Assembly: GCA_934654805.1 (NCBI GenBank)
Contig: CAKUGW010000027.1
Location: forward strand, 1 to 27,793
Direction of reading: 5' to 3'
Source: an uncultured Kiritimatiellota bacterium
GTDB lineage: Bacteria > Verrucomicrobiota > Kiritimatiellia > RFP12 > UBA1067
Length of the DNA: 27,793 bases
The notes beneath the pieces were generated by a model. That model saw nothing but the letters and a program-made list of their open reading frames with translations, made no database searches and had not been told where the DNA came from. The translations under genes were made by a program, and so were the position numbers. Positions 16,336 to 23,611 of this stretch are shown here, piece after piece. Within the stretch, counting starts at the first letter, position 1, and each line of letters begins with the position of its first letter.

Positions 16336-17559
16336 TCAGAAGAGCCCGACAGTCACGTCTTGCGTCCGCGCCTTCAGCCACGCGCCGATCGTCAAGCCCG
16401 TGACCTTCTTGAACACACGGCGGAGGTCTTCCGGGGACGCGAACCCGCAGGCGTCGGCGAGCGCATACTGCTTCATCGCCGGCGACTGCCGCAGGACCTG
16501 ACGGACGGCCTCGACCTGCACGCGCTGGATCTCCGCAAGGAGCGTCCGTCCGGTCACGCGCGCAAACACGCGATCCAGAAAGCGGCGGCTGCAGTCGAAC
16601 TGCGCCGCGACATCCGCCGACGAGATTCCCTCGCACGCGTGGACGCGGATGAACTCCAGCGCCATCGCGACGCGCCGGTCGCCGCAGCCGCCGCGGCTGG
16701 AGGACGCGCGACGCACAAGCCCGACCAGGCCGAAGCGGACGCTTTCGAGCCGCCGACGCGGATGCGCCAGCCGCTCGTCCAGCAGCTTCGCCGCCAGGAA
16801 TCCCGCCGCCCTCATGTCCTGCTGCACGGACGAGAGCGTCGGCACCGTGTGTTCGCAGATCCGCGCGTCATTGTCCACCGCGACCACCGCCAGCTCGCGC
16901 GGGACGTCAATCCCCGCGCTCTTCGCCATCGCCAGCACCTGCCGCCCGATCAGGTCGTTCACGGCGAAGAGGGCGCACGGACGCGGCAGACGCACGAGCC
17001 AGGCCTTGAGCTCGTCCAGATACGCCTGTTCGCCCGACTCCGCCTGCGGACAGGCGAACACCGACACGTCGCATCCGCCCTGCCGCATGACGGAGACGAA
17101 CGCCTCCTCCCGCTCGATGCTCCACGTGCGCCGCCGGTGGACGCTCGGCACGATGGCGGCGTGCCGCCAGCCGAAGGACAGCAGCTCCTTCGCCGCACAG
17201 CGGACGACCGCCTCGGAATCGCTGGACACGCACAGCCGCTCGCCTTCCATGTCCTTCGGCGAGATGTCGAGGAAGACGGTCGTCCGCGCGTCGAACATCT
17301 GCGGCAGGTAGGCGATGGCCTCCGTGCCGAGCTCGACGAGACAGCCGACCGGATGCCAGAACGCGAGCGCCTGCCGCACGACGTCGGCCGGCGACTCCGA
17401 CGGCGCGACCTCCCAGGTATCCCGCCGCGCGGCGCCGTGCTCGATCAGCTGCACCTGCCAGCCGCGCTGGCGGGCGTAGTCGAAGATGCCGTTCATCATG
17501 TCGTTGCTCAGCTCGAACAGCGACGACTTGAACAGCAGGACGACCGGCGGCTTCCCCAT
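16336..17559 (-). CDS. XylR-like transcriptional regulator (sugar-binding domain plus AraC HTH)
   Basis: This 407-aa protein has a periplasmic-binding-protein-like (LacI/XylR type) sensor domain at about residues 1-285: PVVLLFKSSLFELSNDMMNGI at the start, CALFAVNDLIGRQVL at about 195-209, and VVAVDNDARICEHTVPTLSSV at 225-245. An AraC-type double HTH follows at about 293-395 (SSADVAAQFDCSRRFLDRVFARVTGRT, then YALADACGFASPEDLRRVFKKVTGLTI). Regulators of this layout bind a sugar and activate catabolic operons. It lies between the two secreted glycan operons and is the likely controller. The ATG at 17559 gives the normal N-terminus. A TTG at 17574 overlapping the stop of the queF fragment (TTGA) is the alternative start, and neither has a strong ribosome site. 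It probably shares the queF promoter. Confidence 0.9.
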   Translation of the reverse strand: MGKPPVVLLFKSSLFELSNDMMNGIFDYARQRGWQVQLIEHGAARRDTWEVAPSESPADVVRQALAFWHPVGCLVELGTEAIAYLPQMFDARTTVFLDISPKDMEGERLCVSSDSEAVVRCAAKELLSFGWRHAAIVPSVHRRRTWSIEREEAFVSVMRQGGCDVSVFACPQAESGEQAYLDELKAWLVRLPRPCALFAVNDLIGRQVLAMAKSAGIDVPRELAVVAVDNDARICEHTVPTLSSVQQDMRAAGFLAAKLLDERLAHPRRRLESVRFGLVGLVRRASSSRGGCGDRRVAMALEFIRVHACEGISSADVAAQFDCSRRFLDRVFARVTGRTLLAEIQRVQVEAVRQVLRQSPAMKQYALADACGFASPEDLRRVFKKVTGLTIGAWLKARTQDVTVGLF

Positions 17560-17570
17560 TTTGCCGTAGC

Positions 17571-17828
17571 TCAAACGTCAAGCGGACGGGATTGCCGCAC
17601 GCCGGCAAACGCCTCGAAGCGCTTTTTCGCGAGGGCCTTCAGCGGGCCGCCGTTGACGAACGGGTCGGTCTTCGGGCAGAGCGTCGTGAACTCCGGCGCG
17701 GTGAACGTCACCCAGCAGTCGCGCGCCGGATGCCGGTTCGCAAAGGCGTCCAGCACCGTCAGGTCATAGGTCGTCGGCGCCTCGGTCGTCCGGCCGAGCG
17801 CCTTCAGTCCCTCAAGGTCGTTTCGCAT
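17571..17828 (-). pseudogene. queF: Truncated queF (NADPH-dependent preQ0 reductase fragment)
   Basis: This 85-aa reading frame starts like a full QueF (NDLEGLKALGRTTEAPTTYDL, DAFANRHPARDCWVTF) and contains the active-site motif APEFTTLCPKT with Cys51. Family members then continue GQPDFA and run to about 120-165 residues. Here the next residues are DPFVNGGPLKALAKK, unrelated to QueF, and the frame ends at residue 85. The substrate-binding Glu and the rest of the tunnelling fold are missing, so it should not reduce preQ0 to preQ1. I see no other-frame continuation after the break. The ATG at 17828 has AAAGGA upstream, and an intact promoter lies 27 nt before it. The stop overlaps the alternative TTG of the regulator gene. 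It may survive as the promoter and leader of that gene, or as a short peptide with a new role. Confidence 0.7.
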
Positions 17829-17855
17829 GGTTCGCAGTCCTTTCGATGTCCGCGT

Positions 17856-17864
17856 AGTATAGCA
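17856..17864 (-). promoter_or_regulatory. Promoter of the queF fragment and regulator
   Basis: The minus strand reads TTGCTATACTACG, an extended -10 with hexamer at 17856-17861. It implies a leader of about 20 nt with AAAGGA before the ATG at 17828. The same TGCTATACT string occurs at 62-70. No preQ1 riboswitch fits in so short a leader. Confidence 0.6.
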
Positions 17865-17947
17865 ACTCTCCGCACGGCGCACAATCCCCACCCACCCTTC
17901 ACCCTTATCCCGATTTTTTTTTGCGGGGCAAGAGGAGGTCTCAGGAC

Positions 17948-18195
17948 GTCAACGGGGTCCGTCAACGGGGTCAGCAACTGTAAATTTCGACTGAAATTTT
18001 CGTGCCATGTCTAAAGGTGAAGATTTTCGTTCCATTGCGCGTCAGCGCAAGGAAAAGGTTGACGTCAACGGGGTCAGACCCGAGTGATACAGAAACAGTG
18101 ATACAGTCACAACTCCCCGACGACCTTTCTGCCCAGGGCTGTTAGGCGGTAGCATCAATGGGGTCAGCCGTTGTAGCCGTTCTCGACCCCGTTGA
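17948..18195. repeat. REP-like cluster of GTCAACGGGGTCAG repeats
   Basis: Four direct copies of TCAAYGGGGTC lie at 17948-17959, 17961-17974, 18064-18077 and 18155-18167, three of them followed by AG. A fifth copy is inverted at 18185-18195. The first two are tandem. Perfect small hairpins are interspersed: AAATTTC/GAAATTT at 17982-17999 and TTGCGC/GCGCAA at 18035-18050. Short conserved GGGG-bearing tetranucleotide-led repeats next to hairpins are typical of REP sequences moved by REP-associated Y1 transposases. No such transposase is in the window. Confidence 0.65.
18155..18195. repeat. Inverted pair of REP-like repeats (REPIN-like hairpin)
   Basis: TCAATGGGGTC (18155-18165) and GACCCCGTTGA (18185-18195) form an 11-bp stem with one U-G pair around a 19-nt loop that itself contains AGCCGTT twice. 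It lies 13 bases past the stop of the SGNH gene and could cap that operon's mRNA, but no T-run follows on the minus strand. Confidence 0.6.
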
Positions 18196-18207
18196 GGCCG
18201 CACCAGT

Positions 18208-19371
18208 TCATGGCGACACCGAATGGGGGCCACTAATTCCCAACGCCCGGCGGACGGCCTGGCCGAAGGCGCGTGCCATCGACTGCATGCCAAGATCGTT
18301 CGGATGGCACCCGTCCACCGTCCCTTCGCCGTCGCCCGTGAACATCTCGCCCTTCGGCAGGTAGACGAGGCCTTTCCATCCCTCGGCGACCAGCTTTTCG
18401 TAAAGCTTGCGGACAAACAGATCCTTCTCGCTCGGCCCGTAAAGGTGAACGTCACACTGCTCGGCCATGACGATCGGCACGTTCGGGCGCTTCGCGCGGA
18501 GGTTGCGGATGAACGGCTCGTAATTCGCCTCGACCGACCGGCCCGGCTGATCCTTCTCGCGCAGGCTCATGTTCCAGAGGCAGTCCAGGACGTAGCAGCT
18601 CGCGTCGACATGCGCCAGAAGCTCGCTCATCTCGAGCTCCATCACGCCCGACCCCGAGAAGCCGAGGCCGACGACGGGCACGTCAAGGTCTCGTCCGATG
18701 CGGTTGACAAAGGCAAGCCCCGGCCGCGACGCGCAGCCGCCCTGCGTGATCGACGTGCCATAGAAGACGACCGGCCTCTCGACGCCGCTCCTGTGCGCGA
18801 CCGTCTCGACCGTCGCCTTCGGCTCGATGCCCAGCTCAAAGCTCTCCACGCCGTTGTAAAGCGGCAGGTTGACGATGCACGGCGTCCCCGGCGTCCAGTT
18901 GAGCGTGAGCGAGCCGCCTTTCCGCGCGTCCGTGATGCGGCCGGTCGCCGCATAGAGCCAGCGGCCCTTCGCCGCGTTCCAGCGATAGACGTCAATGCCC
19001 GAGACGCCCGTCGCCGGCATGTGATCCATGGACAGGCTCGCGCTCGTCGGCTTCCACCGGAAATGGAGCGTCCTCGAATCCGTGGCGAACCGGAACAACA
19101 TGCCCGACGTGTGGCGCTTCATCGCCCGGACGCCGCCGTTGACATTCGTGGTCACGTTCGCCGGCAGCCGGTCGTAATACCGTTCCGTGTCGTTGAACGC
19201 CCGCCCTTCGATCGGCAGGTTCCGTCCGTCAATCCACTTGACGCCGTTCGTGATCACGGCGTCCTTCAGCGCCATGCGCGAATCCCACTTCGCGACATCC
19301 GGCTGGTTCGCCGACGACAGAAACGCGAGCAGGCACCCCCCGCACACGCAGAGACACTTTTTCATTTTCAT
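18208..19371 (-). CDS. Secreted SGNH/GDSL esterase (GxDLY plus Lipase_GDSL_3 type)
   Basis: This 387-aa exported esterase likely removes acetyl or other acyl groups from a glycan. After a signal peptide (about 1-21, with an unusual cluster of four Cys at 6-13) comes a beta-sandwich of the GxDLY type (residues about 45-180; GVSGIDVYRWNAAKGRWLY). The SGNH domain follows from about 200: catalytic Ser207 in FYGTSITQGG, block II Gly in GLGFSGSG, block III Asn in DCLWNMS, and Asp353/His356 in VDGCHPND. The ATG at 19371 is preceded by GAAAGG; a second ATG at 19365 is possible. It is the last gene of the rhamnosidase operon, 13 nt after the preceding stop. The final residues (ISGPHSVSP) run up to the REP-like cluster and may not be the ancestral C-terminus. 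Confidence 0.88.
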   Translation of the reverse strand: MKMKKCLCVCGGCLLAFLSSANQPDVAKWDSRMALKDAVITNGVKWIDGRNLPIEGRAFNDTERYYDRLPANVTTNVNGGVRAMKRHTSGMLFRFATDSRTLHFRWKPTSASLSMDHMPATGVSGIDVYRWNAAKGRWLYAATGRITDARKGGSLTLNWTPGTPCIVNLPLYNGVESFELGIEPKATVETVAHRSGVERPVVFYGTSITQGGCASRPGLAFVNRIGRDLDVPVVGLGFSGSGVMELEMSELLAHVDASCYVLDCLWNMSLREKDQPGRSVEANYEPFIRNLRAKRPNVPIVMAEQCDVHLYGPSEKDLFVRKLYEKLVAEGWKGLVYLPKGEMFTGDGEGTVDGCHPNDLGMQSMARAFGQAVRRALGISGPHSVSP

Positions 19372-19384
19372 TTCAGGACCTTTC

Positions 19385-22300
19385 TCAAAGCGGACGGGGA
19401 CGGCAGACGGGCCCGTCCGGGTTCACGAGCAGGCCGTTCCGCGCTTCTTTCGACAAGGCCTTTCCGGCATCGTCTTGCGCTCCTGCGGCAGCCCCCGCAT
19501 CCCCGGCGAAGACGAGCCGGGCCGGACCGACCCAGCCGGACGGCGCGAAGGGCTGGCCCTTCTGCGGCCCGTTCCAGCCGAGGATTGTCCATGTCTGGCG
19601 TTCGGGCTCCGGCAGCCCCGCATCGACAATCAGCCGGTTATGCCACGTCGACGTGACGTCAACGGCGATTTCGTTCTCGCCGTCCTTCAGCGCCTCGGTC
19701 AGATCGACGCGATACGGCGCGCACCAGAGCTTCGCGACCGTGCGTCCGTTCACCGAAACCCGTGCGCAGCACGACGCCACCTCGCCCAAGTCGAAGACGA
19801 TCCGCCGTGCGTCGCCCGCCGGGAACGGGCGCGTCACGCGACGGGCGTACCGCCGCGTGCCGGAAAACCCCTTCTCCGCGTAAGTCCCCGGCAGGTCGCG
19901 CCAAAGGCCCAGCGGACGCGACCAGCCGTCCAACGCCTGTTCGCCGCAGACGGTCGGCGCGCCGGATTCCGCACGCCCCGTCTCAGGCTCCATCAGGCGG
20001 AGCCGGCCGCCCTTCACGTAGGCGAGGCGGCTCTCGCCCGGCGCAAGCTTAAGGGAAATCGGCTCCGGCCAATCACGCAGACGGACGACGCCCTTGAACG
20101 GCGTGCGGAAGTTCGCCAGGAAATAGATGCTCTCGTCGCCGTCACGCCGATGATACCAATGCGGCACGCCTTCGACGTCCGGCGCCCAGTCCGGCGTGAA
20201 GTCGCCGCGAACGACGCGGCCGCCCTTCGCCTCCAGCGCCGCGAGCCGACGCTCCGTCTCCGGCAGGAGAAAGGTCCCCGCCGGAATCCACAGGACGCGG
20301 TAGCCCATGCCGTCCGGCAGCACGAAGCGCCCGTCGCGCACGTCCAGCCGCGTCTCAAGGACGTCGCGGTTGAGATAGTCGTACTTATAGCCGCTCCCCA
20401 AGCGGTCGCCGCGCTCGTCCGGCTTGTGCCCGAGCGCGTCGCCGAGGTACCAGAGGACGTCCACCACGGGCTTGCCGCGCTCCAGCTCGTGTCCGCAGAC
20501 CGCCAGGTAGCGCGTCAGGCCGGACAGGAACGGCCACCAGGTCTGCCGCCGGAGGAACGGCGTGCCGATGCCGCAGCCAAAGCTCGACCCCGGCGGCAGG
20601 CCGTCGACGACGGGATTGTGCGTATACGTGTGGAACACGAGATGCGTCACGCCACGACCGAGATGAGCGTTCGCGTCCTCCTTGAGCGACTGCAGCGTCT
20701 CGTCGAAGGTCAGGCGCAGGCTCGTGAACGCCTCTGCGCTGACGCGGCGCTTGCCGTAGAGATGGGCGGCGGACACGCAGGGCCTGACCGGCTTGAAGTT
20801 GTGCGACGTCACGTACCCGTTCGCATCGTCAAACGGGCTCCAGGACTCGCACATCGGCTCGTCGGCATACTTCCAGAAACGCAGCAGGTCACCGGTCAGG
20901 ACGTCGCCAAAGGCCGTCTCATACTGAACCGTGAAGCCCTTCGCGTGCGCCAGGCGGGCGATCGTCCCATAGTAGTTGTCCTCCACGAGGCGCGAACACG
21001 TGCGCCGCCAGTCCAGGAGGAACCGCTCGGTCTCGGATTCGCTTCGGAGCACATGGCCGAAGAGCGCCGGCAGCCAGGGGCGAAGCTCGTAGCCGTTCAG
21101 GCGCCGGAATTCAGCCTCCATCTTGGGCGTCCAGCGCGTCGGGCCGCATTCCCAGCTGTCGACCACGAGACCGTCGACGCGGCGTCCGGCGAGCGGCCCG
21201 GACAGCAGACGCCCGACATAGCCGGCATAGTTGGCCTCGAATCCGGCCGCCGCCATCTTGTCGCACTCCCAGCCCGTCGCCTCGTCCGGCGCCGGGCCGT
21301 TGCGCCGCTTGGCATTGCAGTGCCCGAAGACAAGCGTCAGCGTGCCGTCCGTCGCGACAGGGGCCGCGTTCGTGCCCATCGCCAAGCCGCGCAACGCCAG
21401 GCCGGCCTTCGCCTCCCAGCCGTCGAGCCGCGTGGCGGCGGAAAGCCGGACGTCGGGGTACCGCGTCAGCGGATGGACGTGCGAGACGTCAAACGTCCAG
21501 ACCGACGCCGTGCGGACTTCCGGCGCGAACGTCATGTCGGCCTCGTCCGACCAGGCGCCCGGCGGGCAGTCGCGATCCAGCACCGTCTCGCCGCCCGCCT
21601 TCAGCCGGAAGCGGATTCCCGGCTCGTAGCACCAGCTGTGGTTCAGGCGCTGCGGATTCGACAGCGCCACCGAGCGGACGGTCACGGGCCGCCGGAAGCG
21701 GAAGACCCGCCGCTCGCCGTTCGTCTCGACAACCTCGGGGACAAGCGGGGCCGACCGTTCGCCCACGGCCGCCGGGAACGTCACCGCGCCGATTTCGCGG
21801 TAGTCGTCATCCGCGTCAAAGTCAGGCTTCTGCCCGGGCGGAAACGCGACGAGCGTCCGCATCGCCTTCTCTTTCGGCACCCACGGCCCGCCGCTCATCG
21901 ACCAGCCGGGGCAGTTCTGCAGCTTGAACAGAAGCCCGTGCGCGGCACATTCGTCGGCCAGGTGCGCCACGAGGCCACCCCATTTCGGGCTCAGGCAGGG
22001 GATCTGCTCCTTCACGCCCGGCCAAGGCTGCGGATTGACGCCGACCGCACGCCCATGAAAGAACTGGATGCCGCCGAGGCCGGCTGCGGCAATCGCCTTC
22101 ACGTCTTCCGCAAGGCCTTCCTTCGAGGCGTTGCCGCCGATGACGTGAAACCAGGTCTCCGGCGCGTCGCGCGGCTCAAGGCGCACGGCCGGGTGGTCGA
22201 TGTGGAACGCGCCGACGGGGAGGCCCGCCTCGTTCATGAGAAAGCCCCGCCACGGCGCGGCATGAAGATAGCGCAGCCTGCGCGGCGCGCGCACCTCCGG

Positions 22301-23596
22301 CGCGAAGACGACAAGCGTCCGGTTCGTGATCTGCCCCCGGTATTCGGGACGCGCCGAATCCGCCGCCCGCCGGAAGTTGCCGATCTGCGCCTTGACCCAC
22401 ACGCCGTCGTCGCCGGCGACCTCAAAGCCGTAGTCGCGGCTGTTCGCCGGATCCCGCTGCGTCCGCCAGTCCGGGTCGTAGACGCTCCAGCGCGTCACGT
22501 GGTCGAAGTCCAGGAGGAACTTGCCGTCCTCGACGCGCCACGACTTGAGCGTCGGCGAGTCGGCCACGATGTCCGCAAAGCCGTAGTCGCGCTTGAGCGC
22601 CAAGAGCGCAAGCCGCAGGCCGACGACCTGCTTGTCGTTCGGGTGGATGTCGTGCAGGTTGCCGACGTCGCAGAGGACGGCCATGCCCGCATCCGGCTCA
22701 GCGTCCGCAAACCGCTGCTGGGCCTCCTGCATCTGCGGGACAAGGGGATCGCCCCACGGGCAGAGCTGGGCGAAGTAGAGCTTGAAGCGCGGGTTCCCGA
22801 AGACGCGCTTCCACCCGTACAGCAGGTCGCGCATCTTGTCGGCGTATTTCGGCGCTTCCGACGGGAACGTGTTGCTCTCGCCCTGATACCAGATCGCCCC
22901 GCGCAGGGCGCACGGGCAGATCGGCGCGACCTTCCCGTTGTGGTACTGCGCGGGCTGCTGGCCGTCCCGGCCCGCATGCGCCGGCGGACAGGGCGTCCGG
23001 CAGTCGGGAATCCACGTCTCGATGTCCGTCGCGCCGACACAGGCGACGAAGAGCCCGACCGGCACGTTCAGCGCGCCCTGCAGGTACTGTCCGTACCAGA
23101 ACGCGACGGCCGAGACGTTCCCGTTCACGAGGAAGTCGGGCGTCGCCCGTTCCCAGACGACCTTCTCCTCCGTCTGCGGCACGTCGCTCCAGCCGTTTCG
23201 CAAATTCGCGAACCGCAGCGTCGGCCGCGCCGTGATCTGCCCGACCTGTCCGCCAAGGCGATCGCGCGCACGCGGCGAATCGCCCCAGAGGGGAACGACC
23301 ATGTTGCTCTGGCCCGAGCAGAGCCAGACCTCGCCGACAAGGACGTCCCGCACCGCCCATCCGTTCACCGTGAGGGTGCGTCCCTCGGACGAGGCCGCGA
23401 GCGGATCCAGGTCGACGCGCCAGCGGCCGTCCGCGCCGACGGTCGTCGTCCGCTCCTGTCCGGCAAACGCGACGCGGACGGCTTCGCCCGCCGCACCCGT
23501 GCCCCAGACGGGGAGCCGTGCATCCCGCTGGAGGACGGCGCCGTCCGCAAAAGGCGCGGCCAGGCGAATGACCGCAAAGGCAAGAGAACCGAACAT
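19385..23596 (-). CDS. Fusion of SASA acetylesterase and GH106 alpha-L-rhamnosidase
   Basis: This 1403-aa protein has two enzymes in one chain. Residues about 10-470 are a SASA domain: LAAPFADGAVLQRD at the start, catalytic Ser97 in CSGQSNM, AIWYQGESN at 234-242, and Asp316/His318 in HDIHPNDK. Residues about 478-1395 match GH106 alpha-L-rhamnosidases: TWFHVIGGNASKEGLAEDV (481-499), GGIQFF, and the hallmark GWSMSGGPWVPKEKAM (564-579). Candidate catalytic acids are Glu816 in VVDSWECGP and Glu893 in QYETAFGD. A C-terminal beta-sandwich (VSVNGRTVAKLW, VTSTWHNR) is the usual GH2-type accessory domain. It would deacetylate and then release terminal L-rhamnose. The N-terminus (MFGSLAFAVIRLA) is a poor signal peptide, so export is uncertain. 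GGGGGAGG precedes the ATG. Confidence 0.9.
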   Translation of the reverse strand: MFGSLAFAVIRLAAPFADGAVLQRDARLPVWGTGAAGEAVRVAFAGQERTTTVGADGRWRVDLDPLAASSEGRTLTVNGWAVRDVLVGEVWLCSGQSNMVVPLWGDSPRARDRLGGQVGQITARPTLRFANLRNGWSDVPQTEEKVVWERATPDFLVNGNVSAVAFWYGQYLQGALNVPVGLFVACVGATDIETWIPDCRTPCPPAHAGRDGQQPAQYHNGKVAPICPCALRGAIWYQGESNTFPSEAPKYADKMRDLLYGWKRVFGNPRFKLYFAQLCPWGDPLVPQMQEAQQRFADAEPDAGMAVLCDVGNLHDIHPNDKQVVGLRLALLALKRDYGFADIVADSPTLKSWRVEDGKFLLDFDHVTRWSVYDPDWRTQRDPANSRDYGFEVAGDDGVWVKAQIGNFRRAADSARPEYRGQITNRTLVVFAPEVRAPRRLRYLHAAPWRGFLMNEAGLPVGAFHIDHPAVRLEPRDAPETWFHVIGGNASKEGLAEDVKAIAAAGLGGIQFFHGRAVGVNPQPWPGVKEQIPCLSPKWGGLVAHLADECAAHGLLFKLQNCPGWSMSGGPWVPKEKAMRTLVAFPPGQKPDFDADDDYREIGAVTFPAAVGERSAPLVPEVVETNGERRVFRFRRPVTVRSVALSNPQRLNHSWCYEPGIRFRLKAGGETVLDRDCPPGAWSDEADMTFAPEVRTASVWTFDVSHVHPLTRYPDVRLSAATRLDGWEAKAGLALRGLAMGTNAAPVATDGTLTLVFGHCNAKRRNGPAPDEATGWECDKMAAAGFEANYAGYVGRLLSGPLAGRRVDGLVVDSWECGPTRWTPKMEAEFRRLNGYELRPWLPALFGHVLRSESETERFLLDWRRTCSRLVEDNYYGTIARLAHAKGFTVQYETAFGDVLTGDLLRFWKYADEPMCESWSPFDDANGYVTSHNFKPVRPCVSAAHLYGKRRVSAEAFTSLRLTFDETLQSLKEDANAHLGRGVTHLVFHTYTHNPVVDGLPPGSSFGCGIGTPFLRRQTWWPFLSGLTRYLAVCGHELERGKPVVDVLWYLGDALGHKPDERGDRLGSGYKYDYLNRDVLETRLDVRDGRFVLPDGMGYRVLWIPAGTFLLPETERRLAALEAKGGRVVRGDFTPDWAPDVEGVPHWYHRRDGDESIYFLANFRTPFKGVVRLRDWPEPISLKLAPGESRLAYVKGGRLRLMEPETGRAESGAPTVCGEQALDGWSRPLGLWRDLPGTYAEKGFSGTRRYARRVTRPFPAGDARRIVFDLGEVASCCARVSVNGRTVAKLWCAPYRVDLTEALKDGENEIAVDVTSTWHNRLIVDAGLPEPERQTWTILGWNGPQKGQPFAPSGWVGPARLVFAGDAGAAAGAQDDAGKALSKEARNGLLVNPDGPVCRPRPL

Positions 23597-23611
23597 GGCG
23601 GACGCCTCCCC

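Larger units (their letters stand above)
17829..18207. other. Gene-free stretch between the SGNH gene and the queF fragment
   Basis: These 379 bases carry no gene I can support. They hold the queF promoter, a run of nine T at 17914-17922 on the plus strand, a cluster of GGGGTCAG-type repeats (17948-18195), two small hairpins (17982-17999 and 18035-18050), and a 10-base direct repeat AGTGATACAG at 18083-18092 and 18097-18106. Confidence 0.75.

Noticed and set aside
17911..17930. Plus-strand T-run as a terminator
   Set aside because: It has only a CCCG/CGGG pairing spanning the T-run itself, and no plus-strand gene ends nearby.
18007..18087. A 26-codon plus-strand frame starting MSKGEDFRSIARQRKEK
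   Set aside because: It has no ribosome site, and its last codons (VNGVRPE) are just the REP-like repeat read in frame.
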